A DNA stretch of 23,241 bases from an uncultured Archangium sp. (GTDB lineage Bacteria; Myxococcota; Myxococcia; Myxococcales; Myxococcaceae): positions 1-23,241 of the forward strand of contig CAMLFP010000045.1 in assembly GCA_946479335.1 (NCBI GenBank), read 5' to 3'. Positions 15,148-23,241 of the stretch are shown piece after piece. A program made the translations under genes and the position numbers. Below the pieces are notes generated by a model that worked only from the letters and a program-made list of their open reading frames with translations, did no database searches and was not told the origin of the DNA. Each line of letters opens with the position of its first letter. Position 1 is the stretch's first letter.

Positions 15148-16664
15148 TGGACCTCGAGCAGCACCCAACGCTCGATGACGTCGTGCCGGGTGCGCGCGTC
15201 GAGGAATCGCAACGACGGTTTCGAGACGCGGAAGTTCTCGAAGGTGCCGAGCACCGTCACGTCTCGCCCGCGCTCGCGGAAGGCCGCGATGTCGACCTCA
15301 CGCGTGAACACGCGCCCGCGCTTCACATCATCGAGCGCGATCTCCGTCGTCGTCGACGACGCGTAGAAATTGAACGCGTGCGAGAGCACATTGACGACCT
15401 GAATCGGTGCGGGCGACAGCGCGTTTGCTGCGCGAGCGGCAGGAACTCCGGCCTCGTTCTCCAGAATGTCTGGCCACCAACCGAAACCGAGCGCGAGGTT
15501 CATGGTGATGATGACGAGGCAGGCTCGAACGAACGGAAGTCTGGTCGTGACGAACGCCGCGACGCTGCAGATGGCGAGCGCTGCGAGCGTGATCGTCGAC
15601 TGGTTCAACCAGAGGAGCGCGCCCGCGAAGAGCGGGAGGGCGATGAGGGGAAGCTCCACCAACCAACGCACGCGCCGTTCGTGCTGCGTCGTCGTCAGCC
15701 AGTGCGCCACGAGCAGCGCGAAGAAGGGAAAGAGGATGTTCAGGTAGTGCGGCAGCTGGTGCCGTGACACCGCGAACATCAAGAACGTCGGCACGATCGC
15801 GCCCAGCAGGTGACGGACCGGCCCGCGTTCTCGGAAATGCGCGAACACGGCTGCGTAAAGCCAGAAGCCCCACGGCGCGAACGCCCACAACACGGTGTGG
15901 AAAAAGAAGTCGTAACCACCGTGGGGAATCGCGCCGCCGTTCAGATCCGCGAAGCGTCCGAATTGGTTGTCCCAGAAGAACATGCGGAGGCCGGTGGCGC
16001 TGAATTGACGCCACAGGCACCACAGCTCGGGCGTGGTGAAGAGCACCGTCAGCACCGGCGCGAGCACCAGTCTCAGCGGCGGCAGCCGACGCCATTCCCA
16101 CGCGAAGAGCGCTCCGATGACCGGGAGCACCACGAACGGCCCTTTGGTCATCACCGCGGCACCGAGGAACGCGCATCCGATGATGAAGTCGCGCCACGAG
16201 TCGCGGCCGCGGAGCAGATGAAAAACGGAGGCGGTGAGGAACCCGGTGAGGAAGGGCTCCATGCGCACGTCGGCGGTCGAGAGCACCGCGTGCTGCGAGA
16301 ACAGCAGCATCAACACGGCGAGCCGCGCCACGGTCTGAGTGAAGAGCAGCGCGCCGAGTCGGTAGGTGTACAGCGCGCCGACGAGGAAGACGAACAACGC
16401 CGGGAGCCGGAACGCCCAGTCGCGCAGCCCGAACAACTGCATCGACGCCGCCGACAGCCAGAACGGGAGGTGCGGCTTGTCGAACCAGTCGTGCCCGCGC
16501 GCGGTGAGGTTCACCCAGTCGCCGGAGTCGACGATGTTGCGGGCGACGCTCGCGTAGAGGGCGGAGTCGGGCTCGAGGAGCGCTCCGAAGAGCTGCGTCA
16601 CGTGGAGCGCGAGGCCGAGCGCCACCAACGGTCGCCACCAACGCTGAAGCCACGCCTCGAACAT
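15144..16664 (-). CDS. GT39/ArnT-type polyprenyl-phosphate glycosyltransferase, integral membrane
   Basis: Members of the PMT_2 (GT39/GT83) group move a sugar from a polyprenyl-phosphate donor to lipid A, protein or glycan on the outer face of the inner membrane. The 506-residue protein has the N-terminal catalytic loop EPDSALYASVARNI (31-44; Asp33 is the probable base), followed by DWFDKPHLPFWL (59-70, the DKPPL-type motif) and RDWAFRLPALFVF. About eleven to twelve hydrophobic helices follow, and the last 90 residues or so are soluble and probably periplasmic. The acceptor cannot be told from sequence. The start ATG at 16664 is preferred over one 39 bases upstream because the extra residues add no helix and run into the hairpin region. 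Confidence 0.85.
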   Translation of the reverse strand: MFEAWLQRWWRPLVALGLALHVTQLFGALLEPDSALYASVARNIVDSGDWVNLTARGHDWFDKPHLPFWLSAASMQLFGLRDWAFRLPALFVFLVGALYTYRLGALLFTQTVARLAVLMLLFSQHAVLSTADVRMEPFLTGFLTASVFHLLRGRDSWRDFIIGCAFLGAAVMTKGPFVVLPVIGALFAWEWRRLPPLRLVLAPVLTVLFTTPELWCLWRQFSATGLRMFFWDNQFGRFADLNGGAIPHGGYDFFFHTVLWAFAPWGFWLYAAVFAHFRERGPVRHLLGAIVPTFLMFAVSRHQLPHYLNILFPFFALLVAHWLTTTQHERRVRWLVELPLIALPLFAGALLWLNQSTITLAALAICSVAAFVTTRLPFVRACLVIITMNLALGFGWWPDILENEAGVPAARAANALSPAPIQVVNVLSHAFNFYASSTTTEIALDDVKRGRVFTREVDIAAFRERGRDVTVLGTFENFRVSKPSLRFLDARTRHDVIERWVLLEVH

Positions 16665-16691
16665 GAAGCGCGGCTCTTGCCAGAAACACGA

Positions 16692-16719
16692 CGGCCCCGG
16701 CAATTCTCCGCCGGGGCCG
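16692..16719 (-). terminator. GC-rich hairpin, possible terminator of the MopE-like gene
   Basis: CGGCCCCGGC (16692-16701) and GCCGGGGCCG (16710-16719) form a perfect 10-bp stem with an 8-base AATTCTCC loop. It lies 19 bp after the stop of the MopE-like gene and before the glycosyltransferase start. On the minus strand it is followed by TCGTGTTTCTGG, a poor T-tract, so termination may be incomplete. Confidence 0.5.
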
Positions 16720-16737
16720 ATCAGACGTAGGCCTTGG

Positions 16738-18555
<1,818 letters not shown>

Positions 18556-18645
18556 GGGACTTCTCCTTGGGAAAGAGGGGAAACGGCGCGGCACCCATGA
18601 GCAGGGCTGGTGCCAGCGAGTCTCCGCTCTGTTTTCAATGGGTTG

Positions 18646-18670
18646 CGTGCGGCGCTCCGTCCGCCGCACG
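18646..18670. promoter_or_regulatory. 9-bp inverted repeat between the MopE-like gene and glnS
   Basis: CGTGCGGCG (18646-18654) and CGCCGCACG (18662-18670) are exact inverted copies with a 7-base loop, 46 bp upstream of glnS and 90 bp from the divergent start. It has no T-tract, so it is more likely an operator or leader hairpin than a terminator. The region between the genes (18556-18716) shows no convincing promoter hexamers to me. Confidence 0.3.
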
Positions 18671-18716
18671 ATTCGCCGTCTCAGCGCGTGGACGGTGTAG
18701 TGTGCCGCGCCTCGTC

Positions 18717-20795
<2,079 letters not shown>

Positions 20796-20835
20796 GTCGT
20801 GTCATCGTGTTCGTGACTCGGGGAGGAGTCATCGC

Positions 20836-21264
20836 ATGAGCAATGAAGAGACTGAGGTCGAAGGGATGGACGCGGCGCCTCCGGCGTCACCTGAGCTGCG
20901 CGCGCTCATCTTGAAAGACCCGAACTCCGAGCGCATGGCGAAGGCGCTGGGCCTTGGCCTCGAGGAGTTCGTCAACCGCGTCGCCTACTTCATGAGCAAC
21001 CCCGACGCCCAGCCGCTCTTCGCGGTGGTGCCCGACGAAAAGCTCGCGGAAATGGGCGTGCAGGTGCCCTCGGCCGAGGCCATCGAGGCCAACGTGAAGG
21101 CGTCGGTCGCGGCCATCCAGGCTGGCGAGCAGCGCAGCGGGTTCGACCCCGCGAAGAAAAATGCCGTGGAAATCTCGACGGCTGGCGGCAAGGCGCTCAC
21201 CTCGGCGTCGAACCCCGACCTCGAAGACGCCGTAAAGAAGCTGCGGCGCCCGAACAAGGGCTGA
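20836..21264 (+). CDS. hypothetical soluble protein, 142 aa
   Basis: The product is a soluble protein with an acidic N-terminus (MSNEETEVEGMD), a helical central part (ERMAKALGLGLEEFVNRVAYFM) and a basic C-terminal tail (AVKKLRRPNKG). It has no Cys, signal peptide or membrane helix. I do not recognise the family. A strong GGAGGAG site lies 7 bp before the ATG, so translation is likely. It begins 40 bp after glnS on the same strand and might share its transcript, or belong with the Gly-rich gene 78 bp downstream. Confidence 0.7.
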   Translation: MSNEETEVEGMDAAPPASPELRALILKDPNSERMAKALGLGLEEFVNRVAYFMSNPDAQPLFAVVPDEKLAEMGVQVPSAEAIEANVKASVAAIQAGEQRSGFDPAKKNAVEISTAGGKALTSASNPDLEDAVKKLRRPNKG

Positions 21265-21342
21265 CCGTCGACGCAACTCGGCGCAGGTTTCGGCCGAAAA
21301 CTGTTCACTCTCGTTTCACTTCTCAAAAAAGGAGCGTTCCCC

Positions 21343-21810
21343 ATGGGTGGTGCACTCAAGGCAATTGGCGGTGCGATTTCGAAGGTCGGCAGCTTCGTGC
21401 AGAAGGCCGTCCACTTCGCCAGCGGCATCCTCAACGGCCCGCTGGGGACGTTGGCCTCGTTCATCCCCGGTGTGGGGCCGTTCATCGCCGGCGCGGCGAA
21501 GATCCTGGGGGCGGCCGACTCGGTGATGAGCGGCAAGGGCCTCTCGGGCATCGTCAGCGGCCTGGTGGGCAGCCTCGGCGGCGGTCTGCTCGGCAAGGCC
21601 GGGTCGCTGCTGTCGGGCACTGGCCTGAGCTCGCTCATCGGCCTGGGTTCGAAGGCCGGCACCACCAACATGTTCACCGACCTCATCAGCCAGTTCGCGG
21701 CGCCTCGCGCGGGCAACAACTCCACCGCGGCGCAGGGTGACATGTTCAACCTGCAGCAGTTCGGCGCCTTCCAGTTCGCGCAGCTGCTCCTCGCGCAGCA
21801 GTCGAAGTAA
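21343..21810 (+). CDS. Gly-rich hydrophobic small protein of unknown function
   Basis: The 155-residue product is rich in Gly, Ala, Ser and Leu and has no Cys. Its N-terminal 60 residues (MGGALKAIGGAISKVGSFVQ, then FIPGVGPFIAGAAKILGAAD) could form amphipathic helices. A Gly/Leu/Ser central block (GLSGIVSGLVGSLGGGLLGK) follows, and the C-terminus is Gln/Phe-rich (MFNLQQFGAFQFAQLLLAQQ). There is no classic signal peptide. Composition resembles bacteriocin-like or self-assembling peptides, but I know no matching family. An AAAGGAG site 8 bp before the ATG and a strong intrinsic terminator just downstream suggest a well expressed, separately ended transcript. Confidence 0.75.
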   Translation: MGGALKAIGGAISKVGSFVQKAVHFASGILNGPLGTLASFIPGVGPFIAGAAKILGAADSVMSGKGLSGIVSGLVGSLGGGLLGKAGSLLSGTGLSSLIGLGSKAGTTNMFTDLISQFAAPRAGNNSTAAQGDMFNLQQFGAFQFAQLLLAQQSK

Positions 21811-21832
21811 GCGCTTCCGGTTTCGAAGTTCG

Positions 21833-21869
21833 AAGCCCACTCCGTCACCGGGGTGGGCTTTTTGTTTTT
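21833..21869 (+). terminator. intrinsic terminator after the Gly-rich gene
   Basis: AAGCCCACTCC (21833-21843) pairs with GGGGTGGGCTT (21850-21860), an 11-bp stem with one G-T pair and a 6-base loop. The T-rich run TTTTTGTTTTT (21859-21869) follows at once. This is the best terminator in the window. The T-run touches the stop codon of the convergent carotenoid oxygenase gene. Confidence 0.9.
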
Positions 21870-23241
21870 CAGCGCGGCCGGTCCCACGCGCCGTGGAAGC
21901 CGTACGGCAGCAACGGCAGCGGCACGCGCGCCACCGGCCCGCGGTCGATGGCGGCTGCGTCGAAGATGGCGAGGGTGGTCTCGTGGCGGGCGCCATCCGA
22001 GAGCATCGCGAGCACGTGTTCCGACTCCGGCGCGTAGAGCGGCTCACCGACGAAGACATTCTCGGGCGCGGTCCACAGCTGCGGCGGGCGCTGAGGGTCA
22101 TCGAGGTCGACGCGCAGGACGGAGTCGAACGGGTCGGAGTGCGCGAGGTCTGCGCGCGACGCTGCGAAGAGCGTGGGGGTGCGCACGCCCTCGTGCTCCG
22201 GGTGCACGCGGGGGAAGTCGACGCCGTGCGGTGCGCGCTGCGTCAGCGTCGGGGTGTGGGCGCCGTCGCGCGCGGTGATGCGGAAGAGCCGCTGCGGCGC
22301 GCGCGCGTCGGGGAGTGCGGGGTCGAGCGGGCGGGTGGGGCCTTGAAACCCGAACTCCGCGCCGAACTCGAAGTCGGAGAACAGGCTGGCGTCGAGCTGC
22401 AGCGCGCCGTCGTGCTCGAACGCGTTGCCGTAGTGCACCGCGAAGGCGCGGCCGGGGAGCGTCACCGTGCGCAGCGGCCCATCGCTGGTGCGCGGCACGA
22501 GGTACACCGCGCCGGGCGCGTCACGGTCGGTCTCGATGGCGTCGAGCATCGTCGCGGCGCCGAGGAGCGCGCGCGCGAGCGCTCCGAACTTCATGCGCAG
22601 CGGGTTGCTGATGAGCGCGTACCAGTTCGGGGTGATGACGAAGTCGTGGATGAAGAGCGCCGACGGGAGCGCCACGGTGCGCGTGTGTCGAAGCTTCGAG
22701 GTCTCGTCGAACTCGCGGAAGGTGAGCGCGCTCTTCGGGCCCATCTTCACGCTGCAGGTGACGAGGCGCTTCGCGGCGACGTCGTGCTTCATGTGGGCGA
22801 GCGTGGCCTGGCCGGCGATGGCTCCGCCGAAGGTCTCCTCGCCGTGGGTCGCAAGGGAGTCGGCGTCGAGCGAATAGGGCGCGCCGCCTTCCCAACCGGC
22901 GAGCAGCTTGCCGTTCCACCGTTGGATGGTGGTGTTGGCGACGTTGCGGCCGCTCATCCCGCTGAAGAGGTTCTTCCAGAAATGGGGGCTGGGGTTGGTG
23001 CCGAGCCCGCGATGCACGAGGTGACCGGCGGCGAGCTCGGCCTGGTACGCGGGCGTCTGCACGAAGCGCGCGCGCAGCCGCACTGAGCCGTCGGCTTCGA
23101 AGGAGACCGCGCGCACATAGCCGTGGCCGTCGAAGGGGTGCGCGACGCGGTCGCCGATCTTCGTCCACCCGGGGCCGTTGGAGAGCACGCGGCCGCCGAT
23201 CAGCGCGGCGGGGAGCGCTCCGGAGATGCGGGACTTTTCGA
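21869..23241 (-). CDS. carotenoid oxygenase (RPE65/lignostilbene dioxygenase family), 5' end beyond the window
   Basis: These non-haem iron enzymes cleave carotenoid or stilbene double bonds. Four His ligand positions of the seven-bladed propeller are visible: TLAHMKHDV, FIHDFVIT, AVHYGNAFE and the C-terminal YGFHGAWD. Also typical are HPFDGHGYV and the FVQT block near the N-terminus. A GTG at 23188 could be read as a start, but the same frame stays open to the window edge and gives ISGALPAALIGGRVLSNGPG, which matches the family GxxPxxLxGxxxRNGPG region. The true start is therefore upstream of this window, and the visible part is at least 457 residues. Substrate is unknown; carotenoids are common in myxobacteria, so an apocarotenoid product is a reasonable guess. 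Confidence 0.88.
   Translation of the reverse strand, partial: EKSRISGALPAALIGGRVLSNGPGWTKIGDRVAHPFDGHGYVRAVSFEADGSVRLRARFVQTPAYQAELAAGHLVHRGLGTNPSPHFWKNLFSGMSGRNVANTTIQRWNGKLLAGWEGGAPYSLDADSLATHGEETFGGAIAGQATLAHMKHDVAAKRLVTCSVKMGPKSALTFREFDETSKLRHTRTVALPSALFIHDFVITPNWYALISNPLRMKFGALARALLGAATMLDAIETDRDAPGAVYLVPRTSDGPLRTVTLPGRAFAVHYGNAFEHDGALQLDASLFSDFEFGAEFGFQGPTRPLDPALPDARAPQRLFRITARDGAHTPTLTQRAPHGVDFPRVHPEHEGVRTPTLFAASRADLAHSDPFDSVLRVDLDDPQRPPQLWTAPENVFVGEPLYAPESEHVLAMLSDGARHETTLAIFDAAAIDRGPVARVPLPLLPYGFHGAWDRPR

Noticed and set aside
23188..23190. GTG at 23188 as the true start of the carotenoid oxygenase
   Set aside because: The frame remains open to the window edge and encodes conserved family sequence before this codon.

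Overview
The window reads as chromosomal DNA from a high-GC Myxococcota bacterium, but no marker fixes the genus. The pointers are a myxobacterial-type TIGR02265/DUF2378 gene, a MopE-type Cys/Asp-rich lipoprotein, a degenerate J-like/PilZ chimera, an rpoN-type sigma-54 gene, and strong G/C preference at third codon positions. Coding density is very high: no gap between genes exceeds about 165 bp. I see no rRNA or tRNA gene, insertion sequence, prophage or CRISPR array.

Left part (1-4600): an FKBP-type lipoprotein and a small divergent coiled-coil gene, then a TIGR02265 gene that appears broken by a small deletion/frameshift. Next is a two-gene unit, a degenerate NTP_transf_5-like protein followed by a UbiA-family decaprenyl-phosphate phosphoribosyltransferase-like enzyme. 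These are followed on the minus strand by ptsN (EIIA-Ntr) and a downstream unknown gene.

Centre (4601-12250): a GH3 beta-N-acetylhexosaminidase on the plus strand, then an extended rpoN neighbourhood on the minus strand. In transcription order this is an ECF-type sigma factor, a tandem-OstA LptA-like protein, an unknown polytopic membrane protein, lptB, rpoN, a GYF-like/J-like/PilZ-like protein and long-form hpf. It is the classical lpt-rpoN-hpf-ptsN cluster, altered by the inserted membrane gene, by the GH3 gene between hpf and ptsN, and by the absence of a visible lptC. The lptA/membrane/lptB starts are coupled by GTGA overlaps.

Right part (12245-23241): a small membrane protein, then a two-gene NAD-salvage operon (nicotinate phosphoribosyltransferase plus nicotinamidase-like hydrolase) with a palindrome lying over a candidate promoter. 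A GT39-type glycosyltransferase and a MopE-like lipoprotein with five tandem Cys/Asp modules follow on the minus strand; the C-terminal half of the lipoprotein gene is much lower in GC. Then come glnS fused to a C-terminal tRNA_bind domain, two small unknown genes (one a Gly-rich hydrophobic protein with its own strong terminator), and a carotenoid oxygenase gene whose 5' end runs off the window.

The best leads are the GlnRS-tRNA_bind fusion, the unknown membrane protein embedded between lptA and lptB together with the duplicated OstA domain, the palindrome over the NAD-salvage promoter, and the Gly-rich 155-residue protein. Nothing here looks like a defence island or mobile cassette.
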